From Segatella hominis (lineage in GTDB: Bacteria; Bacteroidota; Bacteroidia; Bacteroidales; Bacteroidaceae): a stretch of DNA of 64,000 nt. The stretch spans positions 1,407,501 through 1,471,500 of the forward strand of contig NZ_CP137559.1 of assembly GCF_019249725.2 (NCBI RefSeq), written 5' to 3'. The notes below the pieces were generated by a model. That model was not told where the DNA came from. It saw only the letters and a list, made by a program, of their open reading frames with translations, and made no database searches. Positions within the stretch are counted from its first letter, which is position 1. Each line of letters starts with the position of its first letter. Positions 1 through 8,730 of this stretch are shown here, piece by piece. A program made the position numbers and the translations under genes.

Positions 1-231
1 ATTCTCTTTGTGAAACTGATGAACCTGTTCTTGCCGAAAGACAAGAAACTGAATCCGCTGATCGGTAATGCTGGCGTGAGCGCTGTGCCAATGAGTGCCC
101 GCATCTCCAACAATCTCGGTTTGGAATACGACCGCCACAACTTCCTGCTCATGCACGCTATGGGACCAAATGTGGCAGGTGTTATCGGTTCGGCAGTAGC
201 AGCCGGCGCCTTGCTCGGCTTCCTGAATTAA
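1..231 (+). CDS. oadB: Sodium-pumping decarboxylase beta subunit, C-terminal part
   Basis: The frame is open from the first base, so this is the last 76 codons of a gene starting upstream of the window. The peptide matches the C-terminal end of the beta subunit of oxaloacetate/methylmalonyl-CoA decarboxylase sodium pumps: a segment with [13 protein letters not shown], then [18 protein letters not shown] and a hydrophobic tail. In this family the beta subunit is the polytopic inner-membrane part that couples decarboxylation of the biotin-bound carboxyl group to sodium export. The GTG at base 10 is internal. A good terminator hairpin follows the stop codon. Which decarboxylase it belongs to cannot be told from this fragment. 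Confidence 0.88.
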   Translation: MLFVKLMNLFLPKDKKLNPLIGNAGVSAVPMSARISNNLGLEYDRHNFLLMHAMGPNVAGVIGSAVAAGALLGFLN

Positions 232-244
232 AATTCTCAAATAA

Positions 245-285
245 TAAGAGGATATGTCATAAGGCTATGATACATCCTCTTTTTC
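245..285 (+). terminator. Intrinsic terminator after oadB
   Basis: Inverted repeat with arms AGAGGATATGTCATA and TATGATACATCCTCT around a 4-base loop, followed by TTTTTC. It lies 14 bases past the oadB stop codon. Confidence 0.75.
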
Positions 286-362
286 GTTTCACCAGAGATT
301 CAGACGAATAAAATTGCGCCATGTACTTATGGCACACCTTTATACTATATTTATAAAAGAAA

Positions 363-407
363 TCTGGCAAGATCCGATACTCAAAATTTGTATCGAATCT
401 TGCCAGA
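363..407 (-). terminator. Long perfect-looking hairpin between convergent genes
   Basis: Arms of about 18 bases (TCTGGCAAGATCCGATAC and its near-complement, one mismatch) around a 9-base AT loop. On the minus strand it is followed by T-rich sequence, so it most likely ends the lipoprotein transcript of the gene at 437-1288; it may also block read-through from oadB. Confidence 0.6.
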
Positions 408-436
408 AGCTATATCTGATAAAGAACTATTTCTGA

Positions 437-1288
437 TTAAACAGAAAGAATTTCCAGTTTTCCCTGATAAGAAACCACGATTTTAACCTGATAACTCAGC
501 GAACTGTCAGGCATGGCCAAGACAGCCAGGTAATGAATCCCCTTTTCGTCTATCCTCTCAAAGAGCAGGTCACTCAACACAGCCTGTTCCAAGAAAGATT
601 CAGGCACCTTTTTCCCAAAATCTTTCTTTTTGAAATCATGAGAGAAAAGTTTGTTGGCACCATGGAACACGTTGAGATTGATAATATTGTCGAAATAGAC
701 ATTATCCACCTGCACTCCATCATCGTTCATCGAACTCTTAAACACCTTGTAAGTAGTAGGATTCACCTGAACATACAGATGGTATCTGTTCTCCCCATGC
801 GAAACAATCGTATCACGCTTGATAAGCTGATTCTGATTGAGCGCTATGGTTTTCTCCTGCTGGAAAGCCTTCAGGTAAGTTTTATCAGAAGTCTTGGTCA
901 ACTTGATTACATCACCACTTGGACTCTTGAACTCGAATAAGTGAGCCGCCTGTTTCAGGATAGGATATTTCACATCTCGGGCACCTTTCATGATCAAAGT
1001 ATCGCCATAAATGCAGAAATATACGGGTTGGCTCGTCGAATCAGGATAATAAATCGTATCTCCCTTTACTCTGAAAGCCACATCCTCATCGTCCTCATTA
1101 AGCCAGATGCCCTGCAACAATTCCTTAGCGCGAGTATCTTCCTTAGGGGTAGAATTCGGACTGGCCTTCTTGCCACAACTGGCAGCAACAGAGAGTCCAC
1201 ATAGCAATGCCATCATCAAAGAATGCCTCTTGATCAGATAAAGCACTCCTTGAATATCTGTAATTTTGCTGTTCATATCATCACACAT
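437..1288 (-). CDS. Predicted lipoprotein (DUF4738-like)
   Basis: A 283-residue reading frame with a lipoprotein signal: a basic stretch (IKRHS), a hydrophobic run (MMALLCGLSVAAS) and a lipobox cysteine followed by Gly-Lys-Lys. The N-terminus is uncertain, because about 24 residues precede the signal; an internal start is possible, although the promoter at 1303-1310 allows the upstream ATG. The mature part has a region reading LLQGIWLNEDDEDVAFRVKG, typical of small lipocalin-like or DUF4738 lipoproteins of Bacteroidota. The family name is from memory and not certain. It is probably anchored in the outer membrane facing the periplasm. It is a single gene convergent with oadB and divergent from the HU/SPOR gene. 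No function can be assigned. Confidence 0.75.
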   Translation of the reverse strand: MCDDMNSKITDIQGVLYLIKRHSLMMALLCGLSVAASCGKKASPNSTPKEDTRAKELLQGIWLNEDDEDVAFRVKGDTIYYPDSTSQPVYFCIYGDTLIMKGARDVKYPILKQAAHLFEFKSPSGDVIKLTKTSDKTYLKAFQQEKTIALNQNQLIKRDTIVSHGENRYHLYVQVNPTTYKVFKSSMNDDGVQVDNVYFDNIINLNVFHGANKLFSHDFKKKDFGKKVPESFLEQAVLSDLLFERIDEKGIHYLAVLAMPDSSLSYQVKIVVSYQGKLEILSV

Positions 1289-1302
1289 TAATTATTTAGG
1301 GA

Positions 1303-1310
1303 CAAAGATA
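1303..1310 (-). promoter_or_regulatory. -7 element for the lipoprotein gene
   Basis: TATCTTTG on the minus strand, matching the Bacteroidota -7 consensus TAnnTTTG, 15 bases upstream of the ATG at 1288. Confidence 0.6.
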
Positions 1311-1404
1311 ATACTTTTCTACGATATGACAAAACATTTTCAACTATTTATATCTTCAAGTATTTTTTTTCCTTAAAATTATTGGTCAGTTTCATTTTTT
1401 TCAC

Positions 1405-1412
1405 TAACTTTG
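1405..1412 (+). promoter_or_regulatory. -7 element almost touching the HU/SPOR start codon
   Basis: TAACTTTG followed by GCA; a TTGG at 1382 lies about 20 bases upstream, where the -33 TTTG box is expected. The GTG start at 1418 is only 5 bases past the element, so the transcript would have almost no leader. Confidence 0.6.
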
Positions 1413-1417
1413 CAGTC

Positions 1418-2545
1418 GTGAATGAACTAGAAAGACATATCGAAATCCTACTTCTGAGCAACGATTGCGTGATTGTCCCTGATTTTGGGGGCTTCATGGC
1501 TCACCACGTAGATGCACGTTATGATGGCAGAGACAACATGTTTTTGCCACCATTGAGAACCGTTGGCTTCAATCCACAGTTGAAGATGAACGATTCCCTT
1601 TTGGCGCAATCTTACGTAGAAGCATACGACATCAGTTACCCAGAAGCTATCGACCGCCTTGCCAACGAGGTGGCCGAAATCCGTCAGCGCCTGGAAAATG
1701 AAGGCAAGTATGAAATCAACAATATCGGTACTATATATCTCAACGAAGACGGCAATTATACTTTTGAGCCTTGCGAGGCTGGCATTCTGACCCCTAACTA
1801 TTATGGTTTGGGCGGATTCGACATGCTTCCTCTCAGCGCCCAGGAAAATGAACCTACAGTTACGCTTGAGAAGACTAACAGCACCAATATTGCAGAAAAT
1901 ATAGAGATAAATCAAGAAGAAAAACAGGCAGAACCTGTTGTGGCATTACAGAATGCGACAGCAAATTCTGTATTTGACGTAAATGACGATGACGAAAAGC
2001 CATCTGCAGAGTTCATTCTTATCAAGAAGAGTTGGCTTCGCAATCTGGCTGCAGCCTGCATCGCCATCATAGCATTCTTCGCCATCTCTACTCCATTGAG
2101 AACTCCTAATGTGCAGACCAGCAAGATTGATACAGGCATGCTTACCCGTATCATGCCAAAGGAGTTAGTTACACAAAATACCCACCAAACGAAACTTGCT
2201 TCCAAGGCTGAAAACAGCGAGAAGGTATTGAAAATCAACCCAGAAACGAATAAGGACGCTAACGATGAGGCCAACGAGAAGAAAATCGACCAGGCTGAGC
2301 TCAAGAGCGCCAAACCATATTATGGAATCGTTTTGGCAAGCCGCGTAACCAAGCGTAATGCTGCCAACTATGTAGAGACGCTGCAAGCCAAGGGTTTCAA
2401 GGCTGCCAAGGTGGTTATTACCGCTACGAATGTGAAGGTAGTTTATGGCTCATACGAGACTGAAGGTCAGGCCTATAAGGCTCTCCATGATCTCCGTAAT
2501 AATGAAGTTTTTGCGGATGGCTGGATTACCAAAGTTACTGAGTAA
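1418..2545 (+). CDS. HU-CCDC81 and SPOR domain membrane protein
   Basis: 375 residues from the GTG at 1418. The homologous region begins immediately (ELERHIEILLLSNDCVIVPD), so the longer frame from a TTG at 1382 is unlikely. Two small HU-like CCDC81-type domains occupy about residues 1-135 (motifs PDFGGFMAHH, NNIGTIYLNEDG). A variable Glu/Asn-rich linker follows, then a single membrane helix (about 205-225) and a C-terminal SPOR domain (about 297-375, beginning YYGIVLASRV), which in this superfamily binds denuded peptidoglycan glycans. This architecture is common in Bacteroidota and is thought to act in the cell envelope near the division site. The FHA gene follows 48 bases downstream, probably co-transcribed. 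Confidence 0.85.
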   Translation: MNELERHIEILLLSNDCVIVPDFGGFMAHHVDARYDGRDNMFLPPLRTVGFNPQLKMNDSLLAQSYVEAYDISYPEAIDRLANEVAEIRQRLENEGKYEINNIGTIYLNEDGNYTFEPCEAGILTPNYYGLGGFDMLPLSAQENEPTVTLEKTNSTNIAENIEINQEEKQAEPVVALQNATANSVFDVNDDDEKPSAEFILIKKSWLRNLAAACIAIIAFFAISTPLRTPNVQTSKIDTGMLTRIMPKELVTQNTHQTKLASKAENSEKVLKINPETNKDANDEANEKKIDQAELKSAKPYYGIVLASRVTKRNAANYVETLQAKGFKAAKVVITATNVKVVYGSYETEGQAYKALHDLRNNEVFADGWITKVTE

Positions 2546-2593
2546 CAGAGAATGAGCAAAAAACAAAAGTGAGTAAAAACAAAGAAAATATAC

Positions 2594-3127
2594 ATGAAAA
2601 GAGTTCGCTGTCCTAAGTGTGACAACTACATTACTTTTGATGAGAAGAAATACGAGGCTGGTCAGAGTCTCGTATTTGTGTGTCCTAACTGCAATAAGCA
2701 ATTTGGCATTCGCATGGGTGTTTCCAAACTTCGCGAGACCCGCAAGGAGGAAGTTCTTGACGAAAATGCCAACGAAAAGGGATTCGGCTCCATCGTTGTC
2801 ATAGAGAATGTATTTGCCTACAAGCAGGTGATTCCTCTCCAGATGGGCGATAACATCATCGGACGCTATATGAAGAACAGCGGAATCAACTGCCCTATCG
2901 AGACGGTTGACCCAAGTGTTGACATGAACCATTGTGTCATCAATGTGAGTCGCGACAAGAAGGGACGCCTCAAGTATGTGCTCCGTGACGGTCCGAGCTA
3001 CACAGGTACCTTTGTAGATAATGAAATCTTGGGAGACAAGGAACGTCGTGTTATCGAAGACGGTACATTATTTACTATTGGTGCAACTTCCATCATTCTT
3101 CGTACCGCAGATTCACAAGAAGACTAA
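2594..3127 (+). CDS. Zinc-ribbon plus FHA domain protein
   Basis: 177 residues. The N-terminus carries a zinc ribbon of MJ0042 type: CPKCD near residue 6 and CPNCN near residue 31. Residues about 75-172 form an FHA domain, with the strand pattern NIIGRYMKNS, a Ser/Asp-rich loop and MNHCVI, followed by GTFVDNE. FHA domains bind phosphothreonine peptides; the usual Arg and Ser/His contact residues appear partly preserved (GR, and MNH in place of SRxH), so binding may be weakened or altered. It follows the HU/SPOR gene on the same strand, which suggests a shared envelope or signalling role. No kinase partner is adjacent. Confidence 0.8.
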   Translation: MKRVRCPKCDNYITFDEKKYEAGQSLVFVCPNCNKQFGIRMGVSKLRETRKEEVLDENANEKGFGSIVVIENVFAYKQVIPLQMGDNIIGRYMKNSGINCPIETVDPSVDMNHCVINVSRDKKGRLKYVLRDGPSYTGTFVDNEILGDKERRVIEDGTLFTIGATSIILRTADSQED

Positions 3128-3261
3128 CTAAAAGAAAAAGGAAATTTGCCTGAAATCAATCCAAGCATGATTATAATTCGCATGAGATTGATTCGCATGA
3201 AATAAATTCATCAGAAACGAATCCGTCAGAATTATTTCATTTGGAATTCTTTCGTATGAAA

Positions 3262-3295
3262 TTTAAGCGCTTGAAATGAAAAAAGGGCGCTTAAA
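3262..3295. terminator. Hairpin in the gap before the his operon
   Basis: Arms TTTAAGCGC and GCGCTTAAA around a 16-base A-rich loop; no long T run follows, so termination is only likely. The rest of the 3128-3459 gap is AT-rich with several loose ATTCGCATGA-like repeats and the his promoter. Confidence 0.45.
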
Positions 3296-3402
3296 GATAA
3301 TAAAGTCGAATAAATATACCTTTTTCGCTTACTATCTGAAAGAAATATAGCATATTTGGCAATCTTTTTGCTAATATTTTCTTTTGATTGAAAGAAAATA
3401 TG

Positions 3403-3410
3403 TATCTTTG
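3403..3410 (+). promoter_or_regulatory. -7 element of the his operon
   Basis: TATCTTTG followed by CATC, with TTTTG about 17 bases upstream. It lies 50 bases before the hisH start, giving a short leader with no attenuator-like histidine run. Confidence 0.65.
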
Positions 3411-3459
3411 CATCTGTAAATTACAAAACGTATTAAAATAACATGAATTACGTTAGGTT

Positions 3460-4068
3460 ATGGATGTAGCAATCGTAAAATATAATGCCGGAAATATCTA
3501 TTCCGTAGTCAACGCCATGAAGCGTTTGGGCATCAATCCTATTCTTACAGATGATGCTGAAATGCTTCAGAAGGCAGACCGTGTTCTTTTCCCTGGACAA
3601 GGCCAGGCTAAAGAAGCCATGGAATACCTCAAGGCACACCACCTCGACCAAGTCATCAGAGATTTAAAGCAACCAGTTCTGGGCATTTGCGTAGGACAGC
3701 AATTGTTGTGTCGCCATTCAGAAGAGGGCGATGTAGATTGCATCGGCATCTTTGATGTAGATGTTAAGAGATTCCAGCCTCAAAGACATGAAGATAAAGT
3801 GCCTGCGATGGGATGGAACGAGATTTACGACCTGAAGACGGATCTTTATAAAGGATTCGGGAAATCATCAGAGGCTTTACTTCATCCCTACTCCTATTTC
3901 GTACACAGTTATTATGTTCCGCTCTGCGAGGATACAATTGCTACAGCCGATTATATCCTCCCCTATAGTGCATCCTTACACAAGGACAACTTCTATACTT
4001 GCCAGTTCCACCCAGAGAAGAGCGGCAAGGTTGGCGAACAGATTTTGAAGAACTTCTTAGAAATATAA
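3460..4068 (+). CDS. hisH: Imidazole glycerol phosphate synthase, glutaminase subunit HisH
   Basis: 202 residues, normal for HisH. Class I glutamine amidotransferase: nucleophile Cys in GICVGQQLLC (most homologues read GICLGMQ), oxyanion region near PGQGQA, and the His-Glu pair in QFHPEKSG near the C-terminus. It hydrolyses glutamine and passes ammonia to HisF, which makes IGP and AICAR in step 5 of histidine synthesis. It is the first gene of a compact operon; hisA starts 7 bases after its stop. Cytoplasmic, acting as a heterodimer with HisF, encoded two genes downstream. Confidence 0.97.
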   Translation: MDVAIVKYNAGNIYSVVNAMKRLGINPILTDDAEMLQKADRVLFPGQGQAKEAMEYLKAHHLDQVIRDLKQPVLGICVGQQLLCRHSEEGDVDCIGIFDVDVKRFQPQRHEDKVPAMGWNEIYDLKTDLYKGFGKSSEALLHPYSYFVHSYYVPLCEDTIATADYILPYSASLHKDNFYTCQFHPEKSGKVGEQILKNFLEI

Positions 4069-4075
4069 AAGAAAT

Positions 4076-4789
4076 ATGATAGAATTAATTCCTGCCATCG
4101 ACTTGATCAACGGGCAATGCGTACGTCTTACGAAAGGCGATTACGACCAGAAGAAGGTCTATAATGATAATCCTGCTGAAGTAGCCAAGCACTTCGAGAG
4201 TCTGGGCTTCAATCGACTGCATGTGGTTGACCTTGATGGTGCCAAGTCTAAGCATATCGTTAATGATGCCGTACTCAAGGCTATTACGACGAGTACTTCC
4301 CTTGTGGTTGATTTCGGTGGTGGAATCAAAACCGAGGAGGATATTGAGAAGGCATTTGCAGCAGGTGCTTCGATGGTTACCGTGGGCAGCATCGCCGTAA
4401 CCAATCCGGAGCTTTTCATGCAATGGATGGAGAAATATGGTGCAGAGAAGCTGATTCTGGGTGCAGACGTGAGAAACGGCAAGATTTCTATCAATGGTTG
4501 GAAGGAGGATTCCTCAGAAGACCTCCTGCCTTTCCTGAAACAATATATTGATAAGGGTGTAAAGAATGTGCTCTGCACAGAAATCAGTAAGGATGGAACG
4601 TTGCAGGGACCTGCCATAGAACTATATAAAAAGGTAATGGCAGCCTACCCTAACCTTCATCTGATTGCTTCGGGCGGCGTAAGTTGCAACGAAGATATCA
4701 AGGCTCTGGAAGCAGCAGGAATTCCTGCTGTCGTTTTCGGCAAGGCTTTCTATGAGGGCAAAATCAAAGTTGAAGAATTGGGACTATAG
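4076..4789 (+). CDS. hisA: ProFAR isomerase HisA
   Basis: 237 residues, typical length. (Beta-alpha)8 barrel opening with MIELIPAIDLINGQCVRLTKG; the first catalytic Asp is in PAIDL, and the second is the Asp in CTEISKDGTLQGP. The phosphate-binding glycines are in VDFGGGIK and ASGGV. It catalyses the Amadori rearrangement of ProFAR to PRFAR, the substrate of HisF-HisH. It sits between hisH and hisF with short gaps (7 and 30 bases). TrpF activity is not expected because Bacteroidota normally have a separate trpF. Confidence 0.97.
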   Translation: MIELIPAIDLINGQCVRLTKGDYDQKKVYNDNPAEVAKHFESLGFNRLHVVDLDGAKSKHIVNDAVLKAITTSTSLVVDFGGGIKTEEDIEKAFAAGASMVTVGSIAVTNPELFMQWMEKYGAEKLILGADVRNGKISINGWKEDSSEDLLPFLKQYIDKGVKNVLCTEISKDGTLQGPAIELYKKVMAAYPNLHLIASGGVSCNEDIKALEAAGIPAVVFGKAFYEGKIKVEELGL

Positions 4790-4819
4790 AATCCTGCGGG
4801 AAAAGCTAAAAAGAAGAAT

Positions 4820-5599
4820 ATGGTAGAACAAAGAATAAATAAAGGTTTGGCAAAGCGAATCGTCCCTTGCCTCGACGTCAAAAACGGCGAGACTGTGAAG
4901 GGCACCAATTTCGTGAACCTCCGCAGCGCTGGCGACCCGGTAGAACTGGGCAAAGCCTATAGCGATGCAGGAGCCGACGAACTGGTATTCCTTGACATAA
5001 CAGCAAGTTTCGAGGAGCGCAAAACCTTCACAGATATGGTGACTCGCGTAGCTGCCGAAATCAACATTCCATTTACCGTAGGTGGAGGAATCAACGAACT
5101 CAAAGACGTGGATCGCCTGCTTAATGCCGGCGCAGACAAGGTCAGCATCAATAGTGCTGCCATCCGCCGTCCGGAACTCATCAACGAGATTACAAGTCAC
5201 TATGGCTCACAGGTTTGCGTTTGCGCTATCGACGCCCGTCTCGATGAAGATGGTTGGCATTGCTATGTTAAAGGAGGCAGAGAACGTGTAGAATTGGGCT
5301 TGTTTGACTGGGCAAAGGAAGTTGCCGACAGAGGAGCAGGTGAAATTCTGTTTACTAGCATGGATCATGACGGAGTGAAACAGGGATTTGCCAATGAAGC
5401 GCTTGCCAGACTGGCTGATGAGGTAAGCATTCCTATCATCGCCTCGGGAGGTGCCGGCAATATGGAGCATTTCCGTGATGCCTTCACTTTGGGAAAAGCT
5501 GATGCCGCTCTCGCCGCAAGCGTATTCCACTTTGGCGAGATTGCCATTCCTGATCTCAAGAAATACCTCAGAGAAGAAGGAATTAACGTCAGAATCTAA
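4820..5599 (+). CDS. hisF: Imidazole glycerol phosphate synthase, cyclase subunit HisF
   Basis: 259 residues, slightly longer than the usual 250 because of a short extension (VEQRINKGL) before the conserved [14 protein letters not shown]. Catalytic aspartates are in CLDVKNG and in [11 protein letters not shown]; phosphate sites are in VGGGI and ASGGAG. It closes the imidazole ring using ammonia delivered by HisH. Third gene of the his operon. A 159-base gap without a convincing gene or hairpin separates it from hisIE, so co-transcription there is likely but not proven. Confidence 0.97.
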   Translation: MVEQRINKGLAKRIVPCLDVKNGETVKGTNFVNLRSAGDPVELGKAYSDAGADELVFLDITASFEERKTFTDMVTRVAAEINIPFTVGGGINELKDVDRLLNAGADKVSINSAAIRRPELINEITSHYGSQVCVCAIDARLDEDGWHCYVKGGRERVELGLFDWAKEVADRGAGEILFTSMDHDGVKQGFANEALARLADEVSIPIIASGGAGNMEHFRDAFTLGKADAALAASVFHFGEIAIPDLKKYLREEGINVRI

Positions 5600-5758
5600 T
5601 AAGGAATTGAATCGAGAATGTCCCTGAAACGCAAGAAGGACGAATCGAGGAAGTCTCTGAATCTAACTGACGATGCTTTTCCTCTCAAAGAGAATGAAAG
5701 CAACAATACAACCATAAAAGATAAAGCAACTATAATACGATAAAAATATTAAGATTAT

Positions 5759-6406
5759 ATGGAAATAGATTTCGAAAAAATGGACGGACTTGTTCCTGCC
5801 ATCATTCAGGACGCAATCACCAAGAACGTTCTGATGTTGGGATTCATGAACAAGGAAGCATACGATAAAACAATAGAAACCAAAAAGGTTACTTTCTGGA
5901 GCCGTTCACGCAACTGTCTTTGGACAAAGGGTGAAACATCAGGCAACTTCCTCAACCTTGTCAGCATTCAGAACGACTGCGACAACGATACCTTATTAAT
6001 TAAGGTACACCCAGACGGACCTACCTGTCACAAGGGCACAGATACCTGCTGGGCTGAGGAGAACGAGCTGAACCCTATCCTCTTCCTCTCAGAACTTCAG
6101 GACTTCATCAACAAGCGCCACGAGGAAATGCCAGAAGGAAGTTACACGACCAGTCTCTTCAATAAAGGCGTCAATAAAATGGCGCAAAAGGTTGGAGAAG
6201 AGGCAGTTGAAACCATCATCGAAGCTACAAACGGAAATGATGAGAAACTCGTATATGAGTCTTCCGACCTACTCTACCACCTCATCGTATTGCTCACCAG
6301 CAAGGGCTTACGCATAGAGGATGTAGCCAAGGAACTCCAGATGCGCCACGACCCAAACTGGGACAAGAAGCGCCGAGTAGCCAAGAGCAAGGGAGAAATG
6401 AAATAA
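5759..6406 (+). CDS. hisIE: Bifunctional phosphoribosyl-AMP cyclohydrolase / phosphoribosyl-ATP pyrophosphatase
   Basis: 215 residues. The N-terminal half is HisI: MLGFMNKEAY, the WSRSR substrate motif, and zinc ligands in NDCDND and PTCHKGTDTCW. The C-terminal half is HisE, an all-alpha NTP pyrophosphatase (MAQKVGEEAVETIIEA and ESSDLLYHLIVLL). Together they carry out steps 2 and 3 of histidine synthesis. The fused order I-E is the usual one in Bacteroidota. hisG, hisD, hisC and hisB are not in this window. Confidence 0.96.
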   Translation: MEIDFEKMDGLVPAIIQDAITKNVLMLGFMNKEAYDKTIETKKVTFWSRSRNCLWTKGETSGNFLNLVSIQNDCDNDTLLIKVHPDGPTCHKGTDTCWAEENELNPILFLSELQDFINKRHEEMPEGSYTTSLFNKGVNKMAQKVGEEAVETIIEATNGNDEKLVYESSDLLYHLIVLLTSKGLRIEDVAKELQMRHDPNWDKKRRVAKSKGEMK

Positions 6407-6457
6407 TTTCTGCCGGGGAATCATCAAACATTATGTAAACCAGAAATAGAAAAAGAG

Positions 6458-7174
6458 ATGTTGATAGACTATCAGAAAGTGAGCATTTACCAGGCTGATA
6501 AGTGCGTGCTCAAGGAAATAAACTTCCATGTGGATGAAGGCGAGTTTACCTACCTCATCGGTAAAGTGGGTTCAGGAAAGAGTTCTCTCCTGAAAACCCT
6601 CTACTGCGAACTCGACCTCGTGGAAGGCGAAACAGAAAAGGCAGAGATTTTGGGCAGAGACCTCAAGACCATCAAGCGAAAGGAAATACCAGCCCTGCGC
6701 AAGGAACTGGGTATTATCTTCCAGGATTTCCAGTTGCTCCACGACCGTACCGTACGCAAGAACTTCGAGTTTGTACTGAAGGCTACCGGATGGAAAGACA
6801 AGAAGGCAAGAAACAAGCGAATCGAAGAAGTGCTCAACGAAGTGGGCATGATCGAGAAGATAGACAAGTTGCCACATGAACTTTCGGGTGGAGAACAGCA
6901 GCGTATCGCCATCGCAAGAGCCCTGCTCAACAATCCGAAGATCATCATCGCAGATGAGCCTACGGGTAATCTCGACCCAGAAACAGCCAGCAACATCGTG
7001 AGCCTGCTGAAGGAAATCACCCAGCAAGGCACGGCTGTAGTCATGACCACCCACAACATCCCGATGCTCGACAAATTCCCGGGAATCGTTTACCGCTGCA
7101 AGGATGGTGAACTGCACGAAGTGACAAAGGAATACAATTGCATCGACCTCACGGAAGACGGAGAGGAAAATTAA
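6458..7174 (+). CDS. ftsE: FtsE-type ABC transporter ATP-binding protein
   Basis: 238 residues, a full ABC ATPase: Walker A in IGKVGSGKSSLLK (the first glycine position of the P-loop reads K-V-G), Q-loop in FQDFQLLHDRTV, signature LSGGEQQRIAIARA, Walker B IIIADEPTG and H-loop MTTHN. The length and the text around the Q-loop and after Walker B (NLDPETA) match FtsE and lipoprotein-exporter ATPases. FtsE pairs with the membrane protein FtsX to control peptidoglycan hydrolases at division. No ftsX is next to it, which is common in Bacteroidota. It lies 51 bases after hisIE, probably by read-through. Confidence 0.85.
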   Translation: MLIDYQKVSIYQADKCVLKEINFHVDEGEFTYLIGKVGSGKSSLLKTLYCELDLVEGETEKAEILGRDLKTIKRKEIPALRKELGIIFQDFQLLHDRTVRKNFEFVLKATGWKDKKARNKRIEEVLNEVGMIEKIDKLPHELSGGEQQRIAIARALLNNPKIIIADEPTGNLDPETASNIVSLLKEITQQGTAVVMTTHNIPMLDKFPGIVYRCKDGELHEVTKEYNCIDLTEDGEEN

Positions 7175-7268
7175 GTGAAGAACGAAAAGTGAAGAGTGAA
7201 GTATTCTACACCCTCATTAAACTTTAAACAATAAAATAAAAATTTAAACATTCAAATAATTTACGACT

Positions 7269-8588
7269 ATGAAGGTAATGAAATTCGGAGGTACTTCCGT
7301 AGGCTCACCAGAGCGCATGAAGGGAGTAGCCTCATTGGTTACAGAATCAGGTGAACCAACTTTCATCGTATTGTCTGCGATGAGTGGTACAACAAACTCT
7401 CTCGTTGAAATCTCTGACTATCTCTACAAGAAGAACCCAGAGGGCGCCAACGAGGTAATCAACAACTTGGAGAAGAAATACATGCAGCACGTGGAAGATC
7501 TCTACTCTACCGAAGAGATGAAGAAAACTACACGCGAATTCCTGCAGGGCGAGTTCAATTATCTCCGCTCTTTCACTAAGGATCTCTTTACTTCTTTCGA
7601 GGAGAAAAGCATCGTGGCTCAGGGTGAAATCATGAGCACAAACATGGTTGTAAACTACTTGAAGGAACAGGGCGTAAAGGCAGTATTGCTCAGCGCATTA
7701 GACTTTATGCGTACTGATAAGAATGCAGAGCCAGACCCACAGTACATCAAGGAGAAATTGGGTGCCATCATGGAGCAGAACGAGGGTTATCAGATTTACA
7801 TCACCCAGGGCTTCATCTGCCGCAACGCTTACGGCGAGGTAGATAATCTCCAGCGTGGTGGTAGCGACTACACAGCTTCTCTCATAGGTGCAGCTCTCCC
7901 AGCTGACGAGATTCAGATCTGGACCGATATCGATGGTATGCACAACAACGACCCTCGTGTCGTAGAGCACACAGAGGCTGTACGCCAGTTGAACTTCGAG
8001 GAGGCAGCAGAGTTGGCTTACTTCGGAGCCAAGATTCTCCACCCTACCTGTGTTCAGCCAGCCAAGTATGCAGGTATTCCAGTTCGCCTGAAGAACACTA
8101 TGGATCCTAAGGCAGACGGTACCATCATCGACAACGTAATCGTACGTGGCAAGATCAAGGCTGTGGCAGCAAAGGACAATATTACAGCCATCAAGATCAA
8201 GAGTAGCCGCATGCTCCTCGCTACAGGTTTCCTGCGCAAGGTATTCGAGATTTTCGAGAGCTACCAGACTCCAATCGACATGATTGCTACTTCTGAGGTA
8301 GGTGTAAGCATGAGTATTGACAACGACGCTCACATCAACGACATCGTCAACGAGTTGAAGAAATATGGTACTGTAACCGTAGATTCAGACATGTGCATCA
8401 TCTGCGTAGTAGGCGACCTCGACTGGAGCAACGTAGGCTTCGAGACCCTCGCTACCGATGCGATGAAGAACATCCCTGTACGCATGATTTCTTACGGCGG
8501 CAGCAACTACAACATCTCGTTCCTCATCAGAGAGAAGGATAAGAAGCAGGCTTTGCAGAACTTGAGTAAAGTTCTGTTTGAGAAGTAA
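7269..8588 (+). CDS. lysC: Aspartate kinase, monofunctional
   Basis: 439 residues. Amino-acid kinase domain starting MKVMKFGGTSVGSPERM, with the substrate loop in RGGSDYTASLIGAAL and WTDIDGMHNNDPR; the C-terminal third is a pair of ACT domains (SRMLLATGFL, MIATSEVGVSMSID, ISYGGSNYNISFL). No homoserine dehydrogenase domain follows, so this is the single-function class. It phosphorylates aspartate as the first step to lysine, threonine and methionine. lysA is next, which argues for a lysine/diaminopimelate role; the ACT domains are probably the site of lysine feedback. The gap before it has a GTGAAGAACGAA-type low-complexity stretch repeated after the gene. Confidence 0.95.
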   Translation: MKVMKFGGTSVGSPERMKGVASLVTESGEPTFIVLSAMSGTTNSLVEISDYLYKKNPEGANEVINNLEKKYMQHVEDLYSTEEMKKTTREFLQGEFNYLRSFTKDLFTSFEEKSIVAQGEIMSTNMVVNYLKEQGVKAVLLSALDFMRTDKNAEPDPQYIKEKLGAIMEQNEGYQIYITQGFICRNAYGEVDNLQRGGSDYTASLIGAALPADEIQIWTDIDGMHNNDPRVVEHTEAVRQLNFEEAAELAYFGAKILHPTCVQPAKYAGIPVRLKNTMDPKADGTIIDNVIVRGKIKAVAAKDNITAIKIKSSRMLLATGFLRKVFEIFESYQTPIDMIATSEVGVSMSIDNDAHINDIVNELKKYGTVTVDSDMCIICVVGDLDWSNVGFETLATDAMKNIPVRMISYGGSNYNISFLIREKDKKQALQNLSKVLFEK

Positions 8589-8730
8589 TGTAAGTGAAGA
8601 ACGAAGAGTGAAGAGTGAAGAATTCTCATGTAATACTTCCTGTCCACTCTTCGTTGGATATTCTGACTTAACCATCAGTTGGATTTTCTAATTTGACTAT
8701 AAATAAGATATTAATTTAAGACAAAGCGAA

